Origin: Cylindrobasidium torrendii FP15055 ss-10
Taxonomy: Eukaryota; Basidiomycota; Agaricomycetes; Agaricales; Physalacriaceae
NCBI GenBank assembly: GCA_000934385.1
Contig: KN880811.1
Coordinates: 1-18,495 of the forward strand
Direction: 5' to 3'
DNA: 18,495 nt
The position numbers and the translations under genes were made by a program. Below are positions 9,913-18,495 of the stretch, one piece after another. Under the pieces are notes generated by a model. The model made no database searches and was not told the origin of the DNA. It saw only the letters and a program-made list of their open reading frames with translations. Positions within the stretch are counted from its first letter, which is position 1. Each line of letters opens with the position of its first letter.

Positions 9913-10035
9913 CTGCCCGCGGTGCGCGTGATTGCCGACGCGCCTTCCTCTTGCCATCACCAGGTCGGACACGCCGCATTACTGCCGTTCTCACGCATTG
10001 TTCATCTCCTTGCTTTGACACACTCTCGGGCCAAA

Positions 10036-11917
10036 ATGACACCTTTCTACGAGCTACGTGTTGGGAAATCCCTGGAAGGATGGCTGTACGCATGCTCTTT
10101 GTAACACGCGTCGACGTGCTTTCTGAGCTTTTTGGATCGTTTAGGCATTGGAGAGTCGCTGCTGGGACAGTCTCAGCCGAGATACTGGACTCATTCCCGC
10201 ATAACAATGTTGCCCTGCTTCTTCGTAGGTCAATCTCAGTACTCGTTCGGTGACCACCTGCTCAACACCACCCAGATACTCCGAAACACGGCGGCGCGCC
10301 TTCTTTCGTACTGTCAGAGGATGTTGTCCGGAGAGTATCATATAGAAGTCGTGATCTCAGGATGCCTGGGCGCTCTGAACGCCTCCAGGATTTCGACATC
10401 CTTTCTCCCATCGTATTCACCAACCATGATCGTCTGAAGGAAGTGCTGGACAAGCACACCAAGACCAGCAAGAAGAAGAAGAGTGTTAATATCCCAGGGT
10501 TAGGGCAACCTGGACCATGCTACTTCGAACAAAGTCGGTATGTGGTCAACTCTGCTTTCTTTCCCACGCGATGGTAATAAGGAAACCTGGCAGCGTTCTA
10601 TACCGCATGCTGAAGGCAGATGACACCCTTTCGCGTCTCGGCATCTCCGTGTCTATACCACCAGGCTTGCGAGTTGTATCGCTTGTGGTGAATAAGTGGG
10701 CCATGCAGTTAGAAGACCTCTTGGACGCTGGATGGACAACATGGGACCCTACGAGTGCTGAAATGTCCACGACACATCACCGGACAACTGAGCACCTCAG
10801 CAAGCAGCCAGACCTACGGCCGGTCAGCACGGACAGACTTTGCATACTTCCTGTGCTGACGCTTGCAACAGGACCTTCGCCCCGAACTTGGGTCGACAAC
10901 GGACTTGACCCAGGCAGAATTAATAAACCGGGTCAAAGGAATCATAACACCTTCCTCGACACCGACTGTTGTTCTTATATGGGACCTAGAGCGAACGAAG
11001 AAACTACTGGATGTCCATGGCATAGACTGCCTGCCTGCCACAGCCGACCTCAAGGACATCTTATCATTCAGCGACTCGTCGACCCATCATCAGCGCGACC
11101 TGCCCAGTGGATCACGAAGCGGTGGGTACCACGACCGTTACTCGCGCGGGCCGCGAGACCCTTACCGACGCGATGGGTATGGAGGACGAGACGAACACCG
11201 CGGAGGGAGAGACAGCGGCTACAGAGGACGAGATGAACGATATGCAGGCGGGGGTCGGCGATATGATGAAAGGAACGAGAGGCACCGCGATGTCAGCCCG
11301 TACAGAGAGCGAGACCAACGGGAACGAGACCCTCCTGCGCCAAGCAGAGAACGTTCATGGCCTCTTCTGTCTGTCATCGATGTAAGAACATTAGCAGAAG
11401 TTGCTTTCAACGTCTCCTTCGGTGACAGCGAGACCGCGTCAAGTCTGCTGAACTACGCAGACAGTCGATTTGGGATAAAACAAGAACGGGCAAAGGTCGA
11501 TGAGGAAGAAAAAAAGAAAAATCCCACGGTGCTCCCACCATTCATGCGCAATGCAGGGAATGAATCAAGGTGAGAAATCTCGTTCTTTGCGCGCGGTCCG
11601 AAGTTCAAGCCTACTCTAGACTGCTGCTTGATGTGTGGATGCTTCTAGCAAAGGGCAATGCTGCTCCGTTGTGGAAAGTCGAATGGGACGAGGAGCAAAA
11701 CTTGAAAGCGCAGAGGGAGCGGGACGCGCAATTGGCGGCGGCGGCAGCTGCTGCTGCTGCAGCAGAAGTTGCACAGGCCCAGGAAGATGAAGACAGCGAT
11801 GATGACGCACTCCCAACAGCTCAGCCTCAAACTGCTCCTGCTCCAATAGTACCTGCGCCCGTAGAAGACGGTGGGTATTTGTATTTGGACGACTATTCTG
11901 ATGAGGAGTATGCATAG
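10036..11917 (+). CDS. RD/RG-rich protein, putative Gfd2/YDR514C-like fold
   Basis: Proposed exons: 10036-10085, 10145-10224, 10276-10537, 10594-10822, 10872-11569, 11620-11917; 538 residues. Order: N-terminal region of unknown nature; strand-like segment LRVVSLVVNKW then LLDAGWTTWDP (about 156-183); PTVVLIWDLERTKKLLDVHG (about 238-257); an insert of about 85 residues (281-368) made of RD, RG, GGY and ER; SVIDVRTLAEVAF; NAGNES (434-439) then LLLDVWMLLAKG; poly-Ala (479-488); acidic tail ending DDYSDEEYA. The order of hydrophobic strands with a terminal NAGNxS...L motif resembles fungal Gfd2/YDR514C-like RNase H-fold proteins, judged from memory. The usual first-strand D-x-E acids are not visible. 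The first exon could instead end at 10100, and exon 4 could begin at 10582; both keep the frame. The insert suggests RNA or protein condensate binding. Confidence 0.6.
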
Positions 11918-12218
11918 TGCGGTGCATCTCCTCTTGTATGTAATGTGTAATTTGAACGATATATTCATCTATGCTTGCGAATGTATTTTGTGTTTGTGCA
12001 CGGACTTTTCTATCAACTTTATAGCTAGCATCGCAAAGCTGGAGAAGTCTGCATCAGGTATACCTCAGCACTCATTTGGTAGATATCCCGTTTGTTGATG
12101 TACAGGTGGGCACACACACATAATCTCAGTTTGCGAACGGAACATTTTATTATGCATACTATTATCAGTCAAAGTTTCCAAACGTATGTTCCAGGTAAGG
12201 CAAGTACTGTAGTAGTAA
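11918..12218. other. short convergent intergenic region
   Basis: About 300 A/T-rich bases between two convergent genes, expected to hold both 3' UTRs and polyadenylation signals. No gene or RNA feature is recognised. Confidence 0.6.
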
Positions 12219-12731
12219 TCACGCCTGGTTCAAGAGTCCTGCGTCATCCAAGAGGCGGCGTATGTGGGTACTGTCAGGTTTGATATCGCCATTGAGCGGC
12301 GCAAACCACTTTCGCACACGGTTCGTGGTGAGGACTACGGGATAGAACGTGCCCTCCTTCTGCACGGAGAAATTGGGTTAGTATCGGTCCGAAGTGGTTG
12401 CAGCAGCAGAGTAGCAGATGGACAAGGAGAAAGGACATACCTCGCGAGTAGGACCGCTCTTTGTCTTGTTTCCGAAGATCTCGCCACTGCGCCAATCGTC
12501 CTCGGCTATGCGCACCCATACTCTGTCGCCCGCTCGAAAGGTGTACGGCCAGGATTCGTCGAGGTCCGTAGGTTGAGCAGCCTCTTCAACGTCGATATCG
12601 CCCACAAGATGGCGGTCGTCAGAAGAATCGTCCTCTGAGGCATCAGATGAGCCCGAGCTTCGCAGGGGATGCAACTGTGTGTAGATGGAGACACGGCGTT
12701 GTTCTTTACGAAGAGCGCGATTTGAAGACAT
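12219..12731 (-). CDS. small acidic protein with SH3/Tudor-like region
   Basis: Exons (minus): 12731-12441 and 12359-12219, joined in phase 0 across an 81-nt intron with a GTATGT donor; 143 residues. The N-terminus is basic (SSNRALRKEQRR), then a Ser/Asp-rich low-complexity segment (about 26-50). From about residue 60 comes a compact domain: WPYTFRAGDRVWVRIAEDDW, then EIFGNKT, then TFYPVVLTTNRVRKWFAPLNGDIKPD. The pattern 'GDRVWVR...W..G.I......FYPV.......KWFAP' is what an SH3-, Tudor- or PWWP-like beta-barrel shows. I do not recognise a named family and give no function. The intron call is supported because it swaps a frame that stops soon after the donor for one that continues the barrel. 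A TATA-like element sits upstream. Confidence 0.75.
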
Positions 12732-12845
12732 GGTGTATGGTGATAGTGTATAGAGGCAGTGGAGGAAGGAGTATGAGGTTATCGTATTCTGGTTCGCGGG
12801 ACCAACGTGGGTAGCAAGAGTAAAGAACCTACGACAGCTGGTCCC

Positions 12846-12854
12846 TTTATATAT
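12846..12854 (-). promoter_or_regulatory. TATA-like element
   Basis: ATATATAAA on the minus strand, about 115 bp before the start codon at 12731. A 10-bp palindrome, GGACCGGTCC (12869-12878), sits directly upstream within an ACCGGTCGGACCGGT repeat, which could be a CGG/CCG-type site for a Zn2Cys6 regulator. Both roles are inferred from position and base pattern. Confidence 0.4.
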
Positions 12855-13494
12855 CTGTGAAACCGGTCGGACCGGTCCCACAGGTCTTAGAACCAGTGCT
12901 AATTGTCGGATTGTTGTTTGAATATTCAAATCATGAAGGGTCTTACCATCGTCATGAGAATGAATGTTTGTTGCTACCATTGTGAGGTTATTGTCTAAAG
13001 TTGCTGGTTGTGAAGATAGCGTTCATGTTGCTTATGTATGTTCACAAAGGAGTTCTGAAATTGGAATATCACATACACATAAAGTGGATCGCAGCAGTCG
13101 ATGCGACCGTTAAGGTCCTGTGGGAGCCTGGCGTATGTGCGAGAGTGTGAGTGGCCGATGTTATATAATCGTCGTGACCGTCAGTCAACTCGTGCAATGC
13201 CTGGAGAAGTACATTTAGCAATCATGACAACACCGAAAGGCGAGAAAAGGCAGTCAGCGATGGACATGTTAGCTATCAATCACCTTCTTAGCCTGGAGCC
13301 AGTGAAGACCGGCATAATCGGGCCGATCTCACGATTCGCATTCACAAATTCCTAGCCTCACAAACAATTTGGGCGGGGAAGGGAGCTGGTGACAAGCTCG
13401 AGCTCGTGCATATGCAATCCAATTTCGAGGGGTGACCATTCGGTATACCTGTAACCTGTGGTATGTGGCGGCGCGCTTTCGGACGCGTCTTCCC

Positions 13495-13500
13495 CACGTG
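13495..13500. promoter_or_regulatory. E-box CACGTG upstream of CAND1
   Basis: A palindromic CACGTG followed by AC (CACGTGAC) about 85 bp before the CAND1 start. This hexamer is bound by bHLH factors such as Cbf1 or Pho4 in yeasts. A role here is inference from position only. Confidence 0.35.
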
Positions 13501-13584
13501 ACATAATTCCCTGCTTTTGGTCATTGACCATCACCACCACCGCCAGCTCGTCGTACAGGGTTTTGACCCACATAAATCACGAAA

Positions 13585-16500
13585 ATGACGAAAACATATC
13601 TCATGAACAGTCTCATTGAGAAGGTGCGTTGGATGGCGTGGATAACACGGCACAGTGGCTCATGGACCCACAGATGCAGTCGCAAGACCAGGATTTCCGG
13701 TATGCACGTCGTCGTTGACAAAGAGCTCCGCTAATCGATAGGCAGATTCATGGGTCTGAACGATTTGATGAGCGAAATCAAGGCAGATTCCTCGTGCTAT
13801 TCAGGCGACGAGGGCGTGGAGAATAAGGTGCTCAATCAGGTCCTGGCGCTTGTCGAGGATAAGATCTCCGAAGTAAAGAATCAGGCGGTGAAATGGTGCG
13901 CCATGCCTCCCCTGCGAAGACGCGTCGGAGCTAAAATAGTGACAGCCTTGGCCAGTTAATCAAGATCATCCGTGAACCGCAAATGGACCATGTTGTCGAC
14001 AAGCTCATTGAGTTTTCCGGCGGAAAGGATGATGAACTGCGCGATATTTCGGCTCTTGGTGCGTCCCCGTTCGTCGTATTTCGATACATATCTCAACCTT
14101 CTTACAGCGCTTAAGACCATTACGGCTGAGCTCCCTTCGGATGGGCGTATTGCTCAATCAGCTTGCGCAAAGCTTACTCCTAGACTACTCGGCCAGCTCC
14201 AGAATGTCAGCTCCCATTGATTCATTTCGTCCACTACTAATCGTCATTCAGTCGAGTACTCCGCCAGAGGCACTCATCGAGACGCTCTCTATCCTGTCCA
14301 TCCTCATCGTCCGCTTCCCGACACATCTTGCCAACTCCACCGCCGACGCCCAACCATTACGCATTGTGGCCCCACTTCTGGTTCACCCCCGCCCTGTCGT
14401 CCGCAAGCGCGCCATTGTGACCATCTCCCAATTCATTCCCATCTCTCAGCCGGAGCTCTTCAATGAGTTGCTCCAACAAAGCGTATTCCCCAACCTTGCG
14501 CCCGGTGCCAACCTCGACAAGCAGCGCACTACCGTCCAGCTTGTCGCTGCAGTCGCTCGCCATTCACCCCAGCAAATTGCCGCGGTTCTTCCGGACATTG
14601 TTGGCGGCATCCTCAAGGCCGTCCACCGCGATGATGACGACCTGCGGGAGAGCTCCTTGCAAGCCCTTGAAGCCCTTGTTCTTCGATGCCCTACAGAGGT
14701 TGCGCCCTACTTGTCCTCTTGCGTTCAAGTCGGGAACCAGTACATCAAATACGATCCTAACTACGCTGTCGATGATGATGACGAAGATATGGGCGACGGT
14801 GAGGAGGACGAGGAAGAGGACGAGGAACTTGGCGATGAATATTCAGACGACGAGGATATGTCCTACAAGACACGTCGCTCCGCAACCAAGCTACTCGCCG
14901 CCATTATTGCCACTCGCCCCGAACTGCTTTCCACCATTTACAAGGACGTTTCTCCTGTCCTTATTTCCCGCTTTGGGGATCGCGAGGTTACAGTCAAGCT
15001 TGAGATATGGTCTACCTACAGCCTTCTCCTGCAGCAGACTTCGGTATATGGTGGTCTCGGCGGCAAGGGAGACGCCACTTCAGGGAAACGCAAACGCGAC
15101 GCAGATACCATCGATGCAGACGAGGGTGTATTCAGCCAACTCAAGGGTCAAGTCCCATCCTTTGCAAAAGCACTCCTGGCCCAGCTCAAGTCGGCCAAGA
15201 CCCCGGCTCAGACCCTTCAGGCTGGGTTCGGACTGCTGAGCTCCCTTATCGATGTTATCCCCGGCTCCTTGACGGCACAGGCGGCCACCATCGTATCCAC
15301 ATCCAACTCTGTGCTTTCGCACTCTCTCACGACTTCCACGGCGGCTCTGCACCTCACCTGCCTGTCCTTCCTTTCGGCGTTCTTTGGGACGCATCCTGCA
15401 TCGGCGTATTCTCCGAATCTAGGCAATATCACCCCAGTGCTCCTGAAGTTGGTTGGTGACAAGCATCCCCGTGTGGCCGCAGAATCCTTCCGCGTCTTCT
15501 CTGCCCTTCTCACTGGCCTCAAGCCGGTCAAGGGAGATTGGGCTGAGCCATTGTACAACGCCGCTGTAGCCCGTCTCACCAACCATGATACCGATGCAGA
15601 TGTCCGCGCCGCTGCTGAAGATACCATCGGTGACCTTTGGGTGTGTGCTACCGATGTTGTTCGCCCCAAGGATCGTCGGGAATGGGAGGCCATTTGCCGC
15701 ACAACAGGAAAGACTGAGGGAGCCGTCAGGGTCATCACAAAGGTTGCACAGAATGTCATTGTTGAGGATATATGGCTAAATGGGTGCTTGGAGTATCTCA
15801 TTGGCTTGCTCAGGCGCAGTGGGCGCGCAGGAAAGCCCGAGATCTTCACTGCGATTGACGTGCTTTTGCGAAGGTCAGTGCCCCATGTCCATATTCAGCT
15901 CGATGTATTGACGGGTACTCCAGCTACCAGGGAGAGATGCCAGCTGCTGCAGCGCCGACGCTCATTGAGCAAGTCAAGCCCTTCATTTCCACCGCGGACA
16001 TTTCTCTCCTCTCGCAGGCGCTGTTGACTTTGTCCGTCACCCTACAAGTGACACCTACAACGTCTTTCCCCGAGATAGAAAAGGGTCTTCTCAACAACAT
16101 TTACACCATCTCCTGCTCTGTGCTCCTCTCCGGCGCAGCATTGGACTCCCTTCTGGCCTTTTACGGCGCGCTGGTGCAGGCGGACAACCAAATTGCGTCA
16201 CACGTTGTACCCAACCTTGTCATCAATGTGCAGAAGCTGCCCAAAGCTGAGGCAAGCGCGTCTAACGTCGCCAGATGCGTTGCCCAAGTCGTGAGGAGCC
16301 ACAACGGGATCGCTGCTGGAGTTATCGCGGAATACGCAAAACATATTCATCCCAAGGTATGTTGTCAACACTGCGGTCATGGAGATTCGTAGCTGATGGA
16401 CCTTCAAGACGTCAAAGGCAGCGCCGCCCATGGTCATCCTCAGTTTGCTTATTCTTGGTGAACTCGGCCGCTTCATGTGAGCTTTTCTTCTTACCGGAGA

Positions 16501-17795
16501 GTTGCTTTGGATCGCTCAATATTGTACAGCGACATGGCACCTCAAAGTGAAATCTTCACCGCGACGCTGGAATTGTTCTCCGCCGAACAGGAGGATATCA
16601 AGGCTGCAGCGGCATTTGCTGCTGGCAACATTGCTGTTGGCAATCTACATCAATTCCTGCCCGTCATTGTCAAGCTCGTCGAGAGCGATCCGAAGAAACG
16701 CCTGCTCTCGTTGCATGCGCTGAAGGAAGTCGTCACCCACTGCTCTCAACAACATCTCGAAAGTGTCGCCGAGTTGTTGTGGGGACCTTTGTTTGCGAAT
16801 TCGGAAACGTCGGAGGAGACGACAAGGAATGTCGCGGCGGCTTGTCTTGGAAAATTGGCTATCACTCATGCCTCGCGCTATCTGCCACAACTACATGTAT
16901 GCGCCTCTTTCATCGGCATTTTCCTCATGGCATGGCTGACGTTGTATTCAGGCGCGTATTGGAGACGAGAACCCTGCCATTCGGGCGACTGTGGTGTCTG
17001 CCATCCGATACACGTTCGCGGATTCGTCCGCCGCCTATGATGAACTGCTGTCTCCTCATCTGGTGGACTTCCTGTCGTTGATGAAGGATGATGACCTGGT
17101 ACGCTCACAGTAATCTTCTTCTGACCACGAAGCTCACGAACTATGCTTAGATTGTTCGTCGGTTGGCACTTTCCGCACTGAACAGTGCGGCGCGGACCAA
17201 GGCGCATCTCGTGCGGGACCACCTCACGACGTTGCTACCGAACCTCTACGAGGAGACTGTTGTTCGTCCGGAGCTCATCAGGACGGTGCAGATGGGTCCG
17301 TGGACGCACAAGGTGGATGATGGCCTGGAAACGCGCAAGACCGCGTATGAGACGATGTATACTCTGGTTTGTCTTATCCATTTCTCTTTCTTGCGTTTAG
17401 CCCCTGACGGTGGGATATAGCTCGAAACCTGCCGTGCAAAACTTGACATGCACGAGTTCGTGACGCATATCCTGCGTGGATTGTCGGACGACTCGGACGA
17501 GATCAAGGTGATCTGCTACATGGTGCTTGTGCGTCTCTCGCAGGTCTCGCCTGCTGCTGTCGCGCAGAGACTGGACGATGCGACGGCGCCGCTGGAGAAG
17601 ACGATGAAGGGAGCGACGGTGACAAAAGATACTGTGAAGCAGGATCTGGAGCGTGCTGCTGAGCTCCAGCGCAGTGCTATTCGGGCGGTGGCTGCACTGT
17701 ATAAGGTGGGCGCTGGGGTGAGCCCGAAGTTTGATAATCTGGTGGACGATTTGAGGAAGAATCCTGCGTTCAATGCGGAGTTGAAGGATGCGTGA
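13585..17795 (+). CDS. CAND1: CAND1/TIP120, cullin substrate-receptor exchange factor
   Basis: Exons: 13585-13623, 13674-13699, 13746-13895, 13946-14058, 14108-14205, 14252-15873, 15924-16356, 16409-16476, 16530-16896, 16952-17098, 17151-17366, 17421-17795; 1217 residues (human CAND1 1230), frame closed across 11 introns of 46-55 nt. Matches along the whole family: N-terminal LIEKMQSQDQDFRFMGLNDLM, then LRDISALALKTI, VRKRAIVTISQF, the acidic loop DDDDEDMGDGEEDEEEDEEL (about 315-350) ending DDEDMSYKTRR, SPVLISRF, AAAFAAGNIAVGNL, TRNVAAACLGKL and the TIP120 segment VQMGPWTHKVDDGLETRK. HEAT-repeat solenoid throughout. Known role: wraps unneddylated cullin-RBX1 and exchanges F-box modules in SCF ligases. 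Intron 7 ends in AAG. The start MTKTYLMNSLIEK matches the family N-terminus after splicing of two very short first exons. Confidence 0.95.
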
Positions 17796-18436
17796 GGATG
17801 ATACGGATGTATAGTGTACGTGTTGTTGCTGTATGTACAGCGGAAGAATGTAAATTGTATGAACTACTGCATGGAATCTGGGTCTAGTGAGGTGGAGAGA
17901 AGACAACGGGAGTGATAAATTGATTGAACAATCTGTGGGAAAGCTGACTGTGTCTTGCCACTCGCCCACTTCCTGGTATGGAACAAGATAGTCATACATA
18001 ATTTGAATTGCAGTTGCACCCGAGTTGCACCTGCGTTGCGGAGCTTGAAGCAGTGTCGGTGCCGAGGTGCGCTTTCATGTATATTGGGATGCATTCAAGA
18101 TGCCTGCGCGTGCAGGGCTGGAAGATTGTTGCTCAACCCAAGCATGATACGGGATATACCCAGCGGAAAGTCCCTCTGTGACAATCGGTAGCTGGCCGCA
18201 AACATCGGTTGGGCGCCCAATTTTTCGTAAGAATCTGTGAATTACGGTAGCTGGCGAAAGGGTTATTTGGAAGTCACCAGACAGATGTATAGATATACGT
18301 ACAAATCAGTAACTCCATACTTTAGCCTACTTTAGCGAACGCAAACAGCTCAATGTGACAACACTTTGCGAAATACCGGTCACGTCATGATCTAAACTCG
18401 GAGTACCCGCCGAGAGTACTCTTCCTTGCCTCCACC
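17796..18436. other. intergenic region downstream of CAND1
   Basis: About 640 bp with no recognised gene. It contains a perfect 12-bp palindrome, TTGGGCGCCCAA (18209-18220), and an 11-bp direct repeat CGGTAGCTGGC (18186-18196 and 18245-18255). TCACGTCAT near 18380 resembles a CRE/bZIP half-site arrangement and sits about 55 bp before the candidate gene start at 18437. It probably holds the CAND1 3' UTR and the promoter of the next gene. Confidence 0.5.
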
Positions 18437-18495
18437 ATGTCAGGCTCCGCGCGCAATCGTTCGACGGGTCCACTCAACAGATGTGGATCGAAGAC
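18437..18495 (+). CDS. possible 5' end of a truncated gene
   Basis: An ATG in a good context (CCACCATGTC) opens a frame MSGSARNRSTGPLNR... that runs to the window edge without a stop, 59 nt in all. A CAG at 18478-18480 could also be an intron acceptor. The fragment is too short to assign a family, and a chance frame of this length is quite possible; the call rests on the start context and promoter-like DNA before it. Confidence 0.35.
   Translation, partial: MSGSARNRSTGPLNRCGSK

Larger units (their letters stand above)
12732..13584. other. divergent intergenic region before CAND1
   Basis: About 850 bp between the small acidic-protein gene (minus) and CAND1 (plus). No further gene is supported; the frame at 13101-13355 (84 codons) has no motif. 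The part nearest CAND1 has an E-box, CACGTG at 13495-13500, about 85 bp before the start codon, and an ACGCGT hexamer at 13483-13488. No TATA box is visible for CAND1, as expected for a housekeeping gene. Confidence 0.55.

Noticed and set aside
10205..10437. Alternative plus-strand frame as an exon of the RD-rich gene
   Set aside because: Its frame can be joined to the next exon only by a weaker intron. The intron 10225-10275 (GTAGGT donor, CTCAAC branch, CAG acceptor) gives a frame that runs on directly for over 80 codons.
10582..10593. Start of exon 4 of the RD-rich gene at 10582 (AAG acceptor)
   Set aside because: It keeps the frame and adds four residues, but the CAG acceptor at 10591-10593 is closer to consensus; kept as a stated alternative only.
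15217..15849. 210-codon minus-strand frame within CAND1
   Set aside because: Antisense shadow of a long conserved HEAT-repeat exon; no start context or motif.

Overview
The window reads as nuclear DNA of a filamentous basidiomycete, most likely a wood- or litter-decaying Agaricomycete. Genes are compact and rich in very short introns: I could reconstruct 43, almost all 43-60 nt. The window also carries a tandem pair of AA9 lytic polysaccharide monooxygenases, typical of lignocellulose-degrading fungi. No bacterial operons, tRNAs, rRNAs, CRISPR arrays or intact transposons are visible. All exon maps were built by hand from GT..AG signals, reading-frame continuity and remembered family conservation, not from transcript data.

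Layout. 1-1438: gene-free, with relics of short-inverted-repeat, MITE-like DNA. 1439-3022 (-): VPS4, the ESCRT-III disassembly ATPase. 3100-3749 (+): RPB7, an RNA polymerase II subunit, head-to-head with VPS4 across only 77 bp that contain a perfect 15-nt palindrome. 4647-5690 and 6517-7511 (+): two paralogous AA9 LPMO genes with matching exon structure, a shared upstream promoter box and TATA boxes. 7790-8493 (+): a caleosin/peroxygenase-like lipid-body protein. 8750-9748 (-): a GNAT N-acetyltransferase with seven exons. 10036-11917 (+): a 538-residue protein with a low-complexity RD/RG insert, interpreted cautiously as a degenerate Gfd2/YDR514C-like RNase H-fold protein. 12219-12731 (-): a 143-residue acidic protein with an SH3/Tudor-like region. 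13585-17795 (+): CAND1/TIP120, the cullin exchange factor, in 12 exons. 18437-18495 (+): the possible first codons of a further gene cut by the window edge.

The genes do not form one pathway. VPS4, RPB7 and CAND1 are housekeeping genes. The LPMO pair is the accessory, lifestyle-related part and looks like a local duplication with partly retained regulation. The most interesting items are the LPMO pair (shared promoter box, intron gain or loss), the ultra-short VPS4/RPB7 intergenic region, and the RD-rich RNase H-fold candidate that seems to lack its first catalytic acids.
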